Assembly: GCA_019247235.1 (NCBI GenBank)
Contig: JAFAPG010000356.1
Coordinates: 1-11,817, forward strand
Length of the DNA stretch: 11,817 nt
Reading direction: 5' to 3'
DNA from: Acidobacteriota bacterium
Lineage (GTDB): Bacteria > Acidobacteriota > Terriglobia > Terriglobales > Acidobacteriaceae
Shown in pieces: positions 1-7,376 of the stretch. The notes beneath the pieces were generated by a model. The model did no database searches and was not told the origin of the DNA. It worked only from the letters and a program-made list of their open reading frames with translations. Position 1 is the stretch's first letter. Each line of letters starts with the position of its first letter. The translations under genes were made by a program, and so were the position numbers.

Positions 1-534
1 AATGCCAGCGCGAGCAAGCGATACCGACGTCCGGGATAATAAATCCAGAGTAGGGTCATTCAGGATTTCGTACTCGGGTCGGCCCGCAGCAGGGGTGGCC
101 ACCGCCGCACCCAGCGGCCGTGTGCCGGAAACATTGACCACTCCGCAGTGGCCGTGCGAGGTATATTCGCATAGGCAAACGTCACCGATCAGCAATAGCT
201 CGGGGGTCTCCCTCTTTATGGCTTGAGCGGCGCGTTGCACAATCCCATGTTCGTCCCAGGCTCCGCTAGCTACCTCATCTTTTTGCTCTGGCAGGCCAAA
301 CAAGATAAGAGCTGGAATGCCCAGCGCACGGGCTTCGGTGGCCTCGGCGACTGCCTCATCTACCGACAGGTTAAACACTCCTGGCATCGAGCGCACTTCT
401 CGCCGTACTTTCTCTCCCGGGCACACGAATAAGGGATAGACCAAAGCCTCAGGCGTCAGTCGCGTCTCTTGTACGAGGGAGCGCAAGGCGCTTGTCCTAC
501 GCAAGCGTCGCAGGCGAGTGGTTGGGAATGACAT
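1..534 (-). CDS. hemB: Porphobilinogen synthase (delta-aminolevulinate dehydratase), N-terminal half, cut by window edge
   Basis: HemB condenses two 5-aminolevulinate molecules to porphobilinogen, an early cytosolic step of tetrapyrrole (heme) synthesis. Reading the minus strand from the ATG at 534-532 gives 178 uninterrupted codons up to the left edge, about half of the usual 325-340 residues. Seen directly: a typical N-terminus (MSFPTTRLRRLRRT), LVYPLFVCPGE at about 31-41, LILFGLPEQKDEVASGAW at about 76-93, and the metal-binding segment DVCLCEYTSHGHCG at 118-131. Cys120, Cys122 and Cys130 match the three zinc ligands of zinc-dependent HemB enzymes, so this is a zinc-type and not a magnesium-type enzyme. 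Between the HCG and the conserved LNDPTLDLL there are roughly 20 residues, longer than in short HemB forms. The two catalytic lysines lie beyond the window. No clear Shine-Dalgarno precedes the ATG. The gene is divergent from mutS2 across 165 bases. Identification is very secure. Confidence 0.95.
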   Translation of the reverse strand, partial: MSFPTTRLRRLRRTSALRSLVQETRLTPEALVYPLFVCPGEKVRREVRSMPGVFNLSVDEAVAEATEARALGIPALILFGLPEQKDEVASGAWDEHGIVQRAAQAIKRETPELLLIGDVCLCEYTSHGHCGVVNVSGTRPLGAAVATPAAGRPEYEILNDPTLDLLSRTSVSLARAGI

Positions 535-699
535 TCGAAAATTCTAGCAGAGCAAAATACAAGGTTTGCTGGTTGATCCACTTCGGACCTGGCTAAACCC
601 GCCAAGGCCCTAAAATCATCGACTTGTCCTCTGCCATCTTGCGGGCGGCACTCGATTCATTGCGCGGTCGAGTATCATTCACTAGCATTTAGCGAAGCG

Positions 700-3171
700 A
701 TGAATGTCGATCGGGCCAGCGTCCTTGAGTTTGAGCAGCTACGAGAGCTCCTGAGCGGTTATGCCGCCTCAGATCTCGGTCGCCGGCGGCTTGGGGAACT
801 TACGCCGTCGGTCAATGTCGCTTGGATCGAAAATCAACATCGACTTACCTCTGAGGCACGGGAATTTCGCCGCACCCAGGGCAACTTTAATTTTGCCGGC
901 CTGCTCGATATCCGAGATTTGCTGGAGCGGTCTAGGATTTCTGGAGCCGTCCTTGAGACCGAAGAAATCCTCGAGGTGATCACCGTTGTCGACAGGGCAG
1001 CCGAGTGGCGGCAGGTCATGCTCCATCCGCCCACACAAACGGAACAGGACTGGAGCACTCTCAAGCAAGTTTCCGCCGGGATCACTGATTTCACAGATCT
1101 GCTGCGCGGTTTACGCAACAAAATCCTGCCGGACGGCACGCTGGACGATCGCGCATCGGCAAACTTGGCGCGCATCCGTCGCGAGATCGACAAGCAACGC
1201 CGTTCGCTCGAGGCGTCATTGCGTCTGTATCTGCGCAAGCTCGCCGAAGGCGGAACCGTGCAGGATGAAGTCGTCAGCATTCGCGGAGAACGCTTCGTAA
1301 TTCCGGTTAAGGCTGAACTGAAGCGCCGAGTGCAGGGAGTTGTTCATGGGGTGAGCTCCAGCGGACAGACTCTGTACGTCGAACCGATGGAAACCATTGA
1401 GCAGAACAACGAATTGGTCCGACTCATCGAAGAAGAGCAAGCGGAGATTCGTCGCATTCTGCTCGAAATGACCGCACGAATTGGTGAACGCGCCAGCCAA
1501 ATCCGTGCAGCATCCGAGGTTCTAGCCGAGCTCGAGCTTCAATTTGTGAAGGCCCGTTTCGCCGAGGATTATCACTGCGTTTCCCCGGCATTCTCGGCTT
1601 CATTAGACACGGCGACTTCTCACACGGCCCTGCTTCTCCGGGACGGACGTCATCCACTGCTCGAGCGAAGCCTTCGCAGCCAACACCTCAGCCAACCACC
1701 GGCGGAAGACTGCCTGGAACACACGGTCATTCCACTAACCATTGAGCTTGAGGATGGAGTGCGCGAGCTAGTGATCAGCGGCCCCAACACGGGAGGCAAG
1801 ACCGTGGCATTAAAGACCGTCGGCTTGCTAGCACTGATGGCGCAGGCCGGGGTTCCGGTTCCGGCCAGCCGTATGGAAACTCCGGTATTTGATGCGGTGT
1901 TTGCTGACATCGGCGACTATCAATCCATCGAGCAGAACCTGTCCACGTTTTCTTCACACGTCACCAACATTGATCGCATCTCGCGCACAGCCAGCAAACA
2001 TTCGCTGGTTTTGCTCGATGAACTAGGGTCGGCAACCGATCCCGACGAAGGAGGGGCGCTGGCGGTGGCCATCGCCGAATACTTCCTCAACAAAGGCTGT
2101 TTCACAATCATCTCTACCCATCACACCTCGTTAAAGGTCTATGCCACTAATTCTGCTGGCATAATGAACGCTGCAGTTGGCTTTGATGAAGCGACTCTCA
2201 GACCAACCTATGCATTGAAGGTAGGGGTTCCGGGAGCTTCCGCAGGAATCAACATCGCACAGCGGCTCGGTCTCAACTCCTCGATCATTCAATCCGCACG
2301 TATGCATCTCGGAACTCAAGCACGCGATGTCGCGCTGTTTCTCGACCGGCTGCACCGGGATTTAGAGGCTGTCGAAGTTGAACGTCTCCGTTTACACGCT
2401 CTGCAGGAGGGCCTGCGTCAGGAGCGTACGCGCCTGGAAGGCGAAGGAAAACGTGAACAACGTGAGAAAGCAAACCAGCTCGAGAAGAAACTGAACGCTC
2501 TACTCCGTGACTTTGAATATCACGCTCGCGAGGCGACTCATGCTATTCAGGACCGAGTTGCGGCACAGAAGCTCTCGAAAGAAGCAGAAAGGCGAATTGC
2601 TAAGTTACGAAGGAACTTTCGCGAACAATTTGATTCTGCGATCGTAGCTCATTCCAGTGGGGCTGATCATGGAGACCCCAATGCTCAACCGCAATTGGTA
2701 AAACATGTCTCCTTGGGCGACTTGGTGAAACTGAAGTCTTTGCGTCGAAATGGTAAAGTCATTCGCGTCCTAGAATCGGACCAGTTTGAAGTAGAAGTTG
2801 GTGCCATGAAAATGCGCATCCCACGAGAGGACATCGCTGAAGTGGTGGCCCGAGCCGCGGACGCCCCTATCAATGCAGCTCGCGCCAGGGGGGTATCGGT
2901 GTCACTTGCGGCTGAGTCGGAAACAGTAGCGGCGGAGATCAACGTCATTGGCCACAGTGTGGATGATGCCACTCGCGAGCTCGAGCGATTTTTGGACCGG
3001 GCATTCTTGGCTGGCCTCGCGCGCGTGCGAATTGTGCACGGAAGCGGGATGGGCATTCTTCGCAAAGCGCTTCGCCAATTTCTGGAGCAACATCCCCACG
3101 TCGAGTCGATTGCCGAAGCGCCACAAAGCGAAGGCGGTGCAGGCGCCACTATCGCCGAACTGAGGATCTAA
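700..3171 (+). CDS. mutS2: MutS2 family protein: ATPase with C-terminal Smr domain
   Basis: MutS2 proteins are MutS paralogues without the mismatch-recognition domains. They bind branched DNA to suppress recombination, and in Bacillus MutS2 splits collided ribosomes. At 823 residues this one has full family length. Seen in order: the MutS core/clamp-like helices (about 1-340, including VVHGVSSSGQTLYVEP), Walker A GPNTGGKT at 361-368, the ABC-type signature around LSTFSSH (414-420), Walker B LVLLDE with Asp440-Glu441, the STHHTSLK histidine loop just after, a charged coiled-coil stretch (about 545-670), a KOW-like segment near 680-720, and a C-terminal Smr domain (about 745-823) with HGSGMG at 780-785. 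The Smr start reads INVIG (747-751) where many relatives have LDLRG, so the acidic residue tied to Smr nuclease activity is absent there. The ATG at 700 lacks a strong ribosome-binding site, but the N-terminus fits the family. GNAT and trmFO genes follow on the same strand. Confidence 0.96.
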   Translation: MNVDRASVLEFEQLRELLSGYAASDLGRRRLGELTPSVNVAWIENQHRLTSEAREFRRTQGNFNFAGLLDIRDLLERSRISGAVLETEEILEVITVVDRAAEWRQVMLHPPTQTEQDWSTLKQVSAGITDFTDLLRGLRNKILPDGTLDDRASANLARIRREIDKQRRSLEASLRLYLRKLAEGGTVQDEVVSIRGERFVIPVKAELKRRVQGVVHGVSSSGQTLYVEPMETIEQNNELVRLIEEEQAEIRRILLEMTARIGERASQIRAASEVLAELELQFVKARFAEDYHCVSPAFSASLDTATSHTALLLRDGRHPLLERSLRSQHLSQPPAEDCLEHTVIPLTIELEDGVRELVISGPNTGGKTVALKTVGLLALMAQAGVPVPASRMETPVFDAVFADIGDYQSIEQNLSTFSSHVTNIDRISRTASKHSLVLLDELGSATDPDEGGALAVAIAEYFLNKGCFTIISTHHTSLKVYATNSAGIMNAAVGFDEATLRPTYALKVGVPGASAGINIAQRLGLNSSIIQSARMHLGTQARDVALFLDRLHRDLEAVEVERLRLHALQEGLRQERTRLEGEGKREQREKANQLEKKLNALLRDFEYHAREATHAIQDRVAAQKLSKEAERRIAKLRRNFREQFDSAIVAHSSGADHGDPNAQPQLVKHVSLGDLVKLKSLRRNGKVIRVLESDQFEVEVGAMKMRIPREDIAEVVARAADAPINAARARGVSVSLAAESETVAAEINVIGHSVDDATRELERFLDRAFLAGLARVRIVHGSGMGILRKALRQFLEQHPHVESIAEAPQSEGGAGATIAELRI

Positions 3172-3183
3172 GGTCGCGCTTTG

Positions 3184-3201
3184 CCCTGGGATTCACCAGG
3201 G
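3184..3201 (+). other. Small GC hairpin just downstream of mutS2
   Basis: CCCTGG and CCAGGG form a perfect 6-bp stem around a 6-base loop, starting 13 bases after the mutS2 stop. No T-run follows, so it is not a classic intrinsic terminator. It may end or stabilise the mutS2 message, or be chance. It lies inside a longer reading frame that would start at 3181, which is one more reason to prefer the later start of the acetyltransferase gene. Confidence 0.3.
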
Positions 3202-3254
3202 TCGAAGCCAAGTGCTCTGGCGAATGGCATTATAGAGGTCAGCCGGTCGTTACC

Positions 3255-3260
3255 GGAGAG
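3255..3260 (+). promoter_or_regulatory. Ribosome-binding site that sets the acetyltransferase start
   Basis: GGAGAG at 3255-3260, with its GGAG core 6 bases before the ATG at 3265. The longer in-frame start at 3181 has no such site and would add 28 residues that do not look like a GNAT domain, so the ATG at 3265 is preferred. Confidence 0.7.
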
Positions 3261-3264
3261 GCTA

Positions 3265-3756
3265 ATGCTGGATATTCGTCTGGCTACTCGTCAAGACGTT
3301 CCGGTGCTGTTAACTCTCATACGCCAGCTGGCTTCTTTCGAAAGGAAGTCTGCCAAGGCGATGGTTGCCGAGGAGGATCTCGTGCGGGACGGCTATGGTC
3401 CGCAACCCAAGTTTCGCGCCGTAATCGCTCGATGGGTGGACCAGACCGCAGGCTATGCGTCCTTCTTCTATTTTTATTCCACATTCCAGGGGCGTCCGGC
3501 TCTCTTCCTCGAGGATTTGTTCGTACTCGAACAATTTCGTGGCCACGGCATCGGCAAGGCGCTTCTCTCGACGGTGGCCAAGCTAGCCATTCAAGAAAAC
3601 TGTTTTGGCTTGCGCTGGGAGGTTTTGGAGTGGAATCGGGAGGCCATCGAATTTTACGAAAGGCTCGGGGCGACGTCTCTTGACGAACGCAAAGTTATAG
3701 CTCTAGAGAACGAAGCTTTACGCCGTATGGCCGCGGCTATCAAAACCGACCGGTGA
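3265..3756 (+). CDS. GNAT-family N-acetyltransferase, diamine/polyamine acetyltransferase-like
   Basis: A cytosolic acetyl-CoA-dependent N-acetyltransferase of 163 residues from the ATG at 3265, a normal single-domain GNAT length. The protein opens with the beta strand IRLATRQDVPVLLTLI typical of GNAT proteins. The acetyl-CoA pyrophosphate loop RGHGIG is at 92-97, preceded by LFLEDLFVLEQF. The C-terminal LRWEVLEWNREAIEFYERLGA is the usual Asn/Tyr-containing motif B region. The GYASFFYFYSTFQGRPALFLEDLFV stretch resembles spermidine/spermine N1-acetyltransferase (SAT)-like bacterial enzymes, which act on polyamines or on amino-acid-type amines. The real substrate cannot be read from the sequence. 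The gene follows mutS2 by 93 bases and precedes trmFO by 49 bases on the same strand. Co-transcription is plausible, but no functional link is obvious. Confidence 0.9.
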   Translation: MLDIRLATRQDVPVLLTLIRQLASFERKSAKAMVAEEDLVRDGYGPQPKFRAVIARWVDQTAGYASFFYFYSTFQGRPALFLEDLFVLEQFRGHGIGKALLSTVAKLAIQENCFGLRWEVLEWNREAIEFYERLGATSLDERKVIALENEALRRMAAAIKTDR

Positions 3757-3805
3757 GAGGTCGAATGAGCTTTCAGCAGTTCATGACCACGAGGCAAAGG
3801 TGCAT

Positions 3806-5155
3806 ATGAACTCTCCTGTCATAGTTGTCGGAGGGGGCCTCGCAGGATGTGAAGCAGCCTGGCAATGCGCCAGGTACGGAATTGCAGTCGAGGTATGGGA
3901 AATGCGGCCCACGCGCTCAACTCCCGCCCATCAGACCTCCGGGTTGGCCGAATTGGTGTGCTCCAACTCTTTGAAATCCGAGAGTGCAAACACAGCCCCT
4001 TGGCTTCTCAAAGAGGAAATGCGCCGCGTTGGATCGCTGCTCATCCAAGTTGCCGCCGATTGCGCCATCCCGGCAGGCCACGCTCTAGCGGTCGATCGTA
4101 CCGCCTTCTCCTCGAAAGTCACCGAGCGTATCGGCCAGGAGCCACTCATCACGATTCGCCGGGAAGAGCTCACCAGCCTTGATGAGAAACAGCTCACGAT
4201 CGTCGCCACCGGTCCTTTGACCTCGGATGCACTTTCAGAGGAGATCGCGCGACGAACCGGCAGCTCACAGCTGGCGTTTTATGACTCCATAAGCCCCATT
4301 GTCGAAGCTGAGTCGATTGACTATTCGAAGGTGTACTTCGCAGCTCGATACGAGAAGGGTACGCCCGATTACATCAATTGCCCCATGTCGAAACCGGATT
4401 ACGACCGGTTCTATGACGCGCTCGTCGCAGCTGAACCGACTCAGGCCAAGGACTGGGAGAACCTAAACTATTTCGAAGGCTGCCTTCCGATTGAGGAGAT
4501 CGCCCGGCGCGGCCGAGATACTTTGCGCTTTGGCCCCATGAAACCTGTGGGACTTCAGGATCCCAGAACCGGACGACGGCCCTATGCCGTAGTACAGCTG
4601 CGACAGGAAAATCTGCGCGCCGACTCCTACAACTTGGTGGGATTCCAGAACCACCTGAAGTTTCAAGAGCAAGCGAGAGTCCTGCGTCTTATCCCAGGAC
4701 TTGAAAATGCGAGGTTCTCGCGCTTCGGACAGATCCACCGCAATACCTACATTAACTCTCCTGCGATCCTCACCTCAACATTGCAGATGAAGAATTATCC
4801 TATGTTTTTATTTGCCGGCCAGATCTGCGGTGTAGAAGGCTACGTTGAATCCATTGCGACGGGAATGCTGGCCGGTTTATACGCCGCCATCCTGACAGCG
4901 GGGGGCACCCCGATGGCACCGCCTCGAGAAACCGCCATCGGCTCTTTGGTTCACTACATTACTCATGCGGATGCGAGAAGTTTTCAGCCGGCGAACATAA
5001 CCTTCGATCTATTGCCGCCCTTGGACAGGAAAATCCACGATCGCCAGCAACGGCACAGAATGCAGTGCGATGCGGCTCTCGAACAGCTCGGGCCTTGGAT
5101 CGCTCAACTAGGCCGCCAACGGAAGCGACCGGCCGGGCTACCCCAGGCGTGTTAA
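3806..5155 (+). CDS. trmFO: TrmFO, methylenetetrahydrofolate-tRNA-(uracil-5-)-methyltransferase
   Basis: TrmFO is a cytosolic FAD enzyme that uses methylenetetrahydrofolate and NAD(P)H to make ribothymidine at U54 in the tRNA T-loop. The 449-residue product has the family's usual length. Seen: the FAD-binding Rossmann motif VVGGGLAGCEAAW at 7-19, MRPTRSTPAHQT at 33-44, AELVCSNSLKSES with Cys52, FEGCLPIEEIARRG with Cys226, LRFGPMKPVGL, and a C-terminal FAD-contact segment FAGQICGVEGYVESIATGMLAG. Cys52 and Cys226 match the two functional cysteines (53 and 226) of the Bacillus enzyme, so it looks intact. Two starts are possible: GTG at 3800 or ATG at 3806. ATG at 3806 is preferred because AAAGG ends 5 bases before it and the Rossmann strand then begins at the normal place. 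A 5-bp inverted repeat (CCAGG/CCTGG, 5143-5160) spans the stop without a T-run. Confidence 0.97.
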   Translation: MNSPVIVVGGGLAGCEAAWQCARYGIAVEVWEMRPTRSTPAHQTSGLAELVCSNSLKSESANTAPWLLKEEMRRVGSLLIQVAADCAIPAGHALAVDRTAFSSKVTERIGQEPLITIRREELTSLDEKQLTIVATGPLTSDALSEEIARRTGSSQLAFYDSISPIVEAESIDYSKVYFAARYEKGTPDYINCPMSKPDYDRFYDALVAAEPTQAKDWENLNYFEGCLPIEEIARRGRDTLRFGPMKPVGLQDPRTGRRPYAVVQLRQENLRADSYNLVGFQNHLKFQEQARVLRLIPGLENARFSRFGQIHRNTYINSPAILTSTLQMKNYPMFLFAGQICGVEGYVESIATGMLAGLYAAILTAGGTPMAPPRETAIGSLVHYITHADARSFQPANITFDLLPPLDRKIHDRQQRHRMQCDAALEQLGPWIAQLGRQRKRPAGLPQAC

Positions 5156-5238
5156 CCTGGAATCTCCAAATGTCCAGCGCCGAACCGGGGTGTCTCGGCC
5201 TTTCATCGCATATTCAGCTTCGTCGACTTCGGGAAGGT

Positions 5239-5271
5239 CTGGGACCAAATCTGGGAAAGCTGGGACCAAAT
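5239..5271. repeat. 12-bp direct repeat CTGGGACCAAAT, two copies 21 bases apart
   Basis: CTGGGACCAAAT occurs at 5239-5250 and again exactly at 5260-5271, with a partial copy CTGGGA at 5251-5256 between them. It sits in the 199-base leader between trmFO and the secreted-protein gene. It may be a tandem regulator-binding site or a remnant repeat; the sequence alone does not decide. Confidence 0.6.
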
Positions 5272-5343
5272 TATTGACAGCCCTGGGGCACACGATAGCC
5301 GCATACCATTTCATGCTCTCGACCGAGGTCAAATTCGAGCTGA

Positions 5344-5348
5344 GGAGG
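5344..5348 (+). promoter_or_regulatory. Strong Shine-Dalgarno of the secreted-protein gene
   Basis: GGAGG (within GAGGAGGTG) lies 6 bases before the ATG at 5355. It is the best ribosome-binding site in the window. It selects this start over an in-frame codon at 5190, which would place 55 non-signal residues ahead of the signal peptide. Confidence 0.8.
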
Positions 5349-5354
5349 TGTTTC

Positions 5355-5738
5355 ATGATGCTTAAAAGATCGTTCGCCGTGGGTTTATTCCTGGCCCTCA
5401 CGGTTCCATACGCCTTCAGTCAAGGCGAAGGTCGGGAAAAAGCATTCGTCTGCGAGGGATCAGTAGCTACCGCGACGATCAACGATGTACGGCTTCAGGT
5501 CTCCGGTCTCGCGGGAGATAGGGACGGTAATCGTAGGCATATCGTAACCTTAAATACAGCTGATGGGAAGAACATCTCATTTGACCTCGTCTACGATCCA
5601 GAAGCGAAAAAGCTTGCAATCAGTCGAACCGATACGGATGGCTCTTATATGGCGATCGGCTCGGACAACCGAGTTTCCTTGGTCTCTGGGAAGGACAACA
5701 CGAGGACAACGGTGAAATGTGCAAGCGCGACTAGATGA
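5355..5738 (+). CDS. Small secreted protein of unknown function
   Basis: I do not recognise this family. The 127-residue product starts with a textbook Sec signal peptide: MMLKR, a hydrophobic core SFAVGLFLALTVPYAF at about 6-21, and a likely signal peptidase I site after AFS, giving a mature protein of about 105 residues beginning QGEG. The mature part alternates polar and hydrophobic residues (VSGLAGDRDG, RHIVTLNTADGKNISFDLVYD, KKLAISRTDTDG, NRVSLVSGKDNTRTTVKC), which suggests a small beta-sheet domain. It has just two cysteines, one near each end of the mature protein (FVCEGS and VKCASA), able to form a disulfide outside the cytoplasm. No lipobox and no further membrane segment. It is an isolated gene with a strong ribosome-binding site, so it is probably well translated. 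The reality of the gene is quite sure; the function is unknown. Confidence 0.75.
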   Translation: MMLKRSFAVGLFLALTVPYAFSQGEGREKAFVCEGSVATATINDVRLQVSGLAGDRDGNRRHIVTLNTADGKNISFDLVYDPEAKKLAISRTDTDGSYMAIGSDNRVSLVSGKDNTRTTVKCASATR

Positions 5739-6081
5739 GAGCCAGCAGTCCAAATTCTCGATCGACAATTCGCGCTCACCCAATTCTGCATTTTCCAAGC
5801 GCTTTTTGACCCCTCAAAGCGACGATTCTCGTCCCAGCCCGTCCCAAGGAGCGACTGAACATTCCGTAAGTGCCGATCTCCGAGCACCTTTCTGCTGTCC
5901 TCACTGCTTCGCCCGAATGGATGTCTCGGCTGGCCTGACGGTCGAGCGTAGCAGCCAAGTGCTTTGGTTTGTTCACCACTGAATGGTTGAATGAACTGAA
6001 TCACGGTTGGCTTCGTATTAGGGTTCAGGTACGCCTGATCGGGCTAACATTTGGCTCGGGCTGGCGTCCAAACCCGAGACC
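5739..6081. other. 343-base intergenic region without a supported gene
   Basis: Between the secreted-protein gene and the first permease. An open frame from 5719 to 5982 contains a CPHC pair but has no ribosome-binding site, no second metal-binding pair and no family resemblance. Near the right end TGAAT occurs three times within about 20 bases (5981-6000). No clear -35/-10 pair or terminator was found; the promoter for the permease pair should lie here. Confidence 0.5.
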
Positions 6082-7344
6082 ATGCTTCTGGGCGATCTTA
6101 TCCGGGACGTTTTGCATACGCTATGGTCGCACAAACTTCGCACCTTTCTGACCATGTTCGGGATAGCTTGGGGCGTAGTTTCCATCGTGCTCATGGTCGC
6201 GGCTGGAGAAGGCTTGCGCAAGGGCCAGGAGGAGCAGAGCAGGAATTTGGGCAAAGACATCATGATTGTCTTTCACGGACGCACCAGCTTACAGGCCGGA
6301 GGATCACGCGCCGGCAGGAGCATCCAGTGGCAAGACACAGATGTAGACGCGGTTCAGTCCGAAGCGCCAGATTGTCAGTACGCCATTCCTGAGCTCGAGC
6401 AGGGCGATGTTCGCACCCATAGCAATTACAACAACGCCGCCTTTCTGGTCACAGGCTCGTATCCCGAGTTCGGGGATATTCGCAGCCTAACCGTTGGTCA
6501 GGGCCGTTTTTACAACTGGGATGACGAGAATAACGGGCGCCGAGTCGCCTTCTTGGGGACCGATGCCGCAAAGCAGCTTTTCCCCGAAGGACATAACCCA
6601 CTCGGGGAGAACGTATATCTAAACGATATCCCCTACATCGTGATCGGTGTCATGGCAAAAAAGAAGCAGGACTCGAGCTATGACGGCTGGGACGTCAATA
6701 AGATCTTCGTGCCATTTGCGGCCATCCGCCGCGATTTTCCTGACAAGCCCCCGGGAACCCCTCACACCTTTGCTCAGCTGTTAGTAACGCCCCGTTCGGT
6801 TGGCCAGCACGAATCCTGTAAGCGCCAATTGCGCGCGGTCCTGGCAAAGATGCACCACTATGACCCCGCCGACAAGGAAGCCTGCCCGATCTGGGATACC
6901 GTTCAAGAAGCCAAGGCCTTCAGGCAAATGACCGATGGGATGAAGTACTTTCTGGGCGCCGTGGGATTCGTCACCCTGTTTCTTGGCGGCCTGGGAGTAA
7001 TGAATGTCATGATGGTGGCGGTACGGGAGCGCACAAAGGAAATCGGCGTTCGCAAGGCTCTCGGCGCCCCGGCGCACGAAATTTTGAAGCAATTTCTTAT
7101 TGAGGCTCTAATTATCGCGGCGGTGAGCGGTGGGCTAGGACTTGCAACGGCGTATGGACTGTGCTGGTTAGTGGACCTGCTACCCATGCCTGACTTTTTT
7201 GCCGGGTTATTGCCCACTTGGCAATCTGGACTGCTCGCCTCCGCCGTGCTGGGGGGGATTGCTATCCTGTCCGCCTTGTTTCCCGCACGCAAGGCCGCCT
7301 CGGTCGATCCGATCGAGGCCTTACGGTTCGAGGCCGGTGGTTAG
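6082..7344 (+). CDS. ABC-type permease, MacB/FtsX family, first of a tandem pair
   Basis: Inner-membrane permease of the MacB/FtsX (type VII ABC) architecture, 420 residues. One N-terminal transmembrane helix (about 21-42, in RTFLTMFGIAWGVVSIVLMV) is followed by a large periplasmic MacB-type core domain (about 45-285), then three helices at about 287-313, 338-365 and 384-405. The conserved cytosolic loop RERTKEIGVRKALGA and the closing PARKAASVDPIEALRFE are seen. No nucleotide-binding domain is present, unlike full MacB, which carries its own ATPase at the N-terminus. Family members drive mechanotransmission, exporting peptides, lipoproteins or drugs from the periplasm, or remodelling the envelope. 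The substrate here is unknown. The ATG at 6082 has no good Shine-Dalgarno, but it places the first helix normally. A paralogous permease follows after 32 bases. Identification as a permease is secure. Confidence 0.93.
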   Translation: MLLGDLIRDVLHTLWSHKLRTFLTMFGIAWGVVSIVLMVAAGEGLRKGQEEQSRNLGKDIMIVFHGRTSLQAGGSRAGRSIQWQDTDVDAVQSEAPDCQYAIPELEQGDVRTHSNYNNAAFLVTGSYPEFGDIRSLTVGQGRFYNWDDENNGRRVAFLGTDAAKQLFPEGHNPLGENVYLNDIPYIVIGVMAKKKQDSSYDGWDVNKIFVPFAAIRRDFPDKPPGTPHTFAQLLVTPRSVGQHESCKRQLRAVLAKMHHYDPADKEACPIWDTVQEAKAFRQMTDGMKYFLGAVGFVTLFLGGLGVMNVMMVAVRERTKEIGVRKALGAPAHEILKQFLIEALIIAAVSGGLGLATAYGLCWLVDLLPMPDFFAGLLPTWQSGLLASAVLGGIAILSALFPARKAASVDPIEALRFEAGG

Positions 7345-7376
7345 GTGTCGAGTTTGTTCCCAGTAGTCTCAAATCG

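Noticed and set aside
2..432. Two plus-strand open frames at the left edge (2-226 and 223-432)
   Set aside because: They are antisense to hemB, whose zinc motif makes the minus strand certain.
541..546. TAGAAT on the minus strand as a hemB -10 box
   Set aside because: No acceptable -35 at 16-18 bases, and it sits only 6 bases from the ATG, which would need a leaderless message.
834..1280. 148-residue minus-strand open frame inside mutS2
   Set aside because: Antisense to a secure gene and Ser/Arg-rich, with no family resemblance.
2685..3149. 154-residue open frame on the minus strand within mutS2
   Set aside because: It lies fully antisense to the conserved Smr part of MutS2, has low-complexity Ser/Arg/Thr composition and no ribosome-binding site. 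It is a shadow of biased codon use.
5143..5160. CCAGG/CCTGG inverted repeat across the trmFO stop as a terminator
   Set aside because: Only a 5-bp stem and no T-run. Too weak to call.
5719..5982. Plus-strand frame with a CPHC pair
   Set aside because: Only one Cys pair is present, so no complete zinc ribbon. It starts inside the secreted-protein gene with no ribosome-binding site and has no recognisable family.
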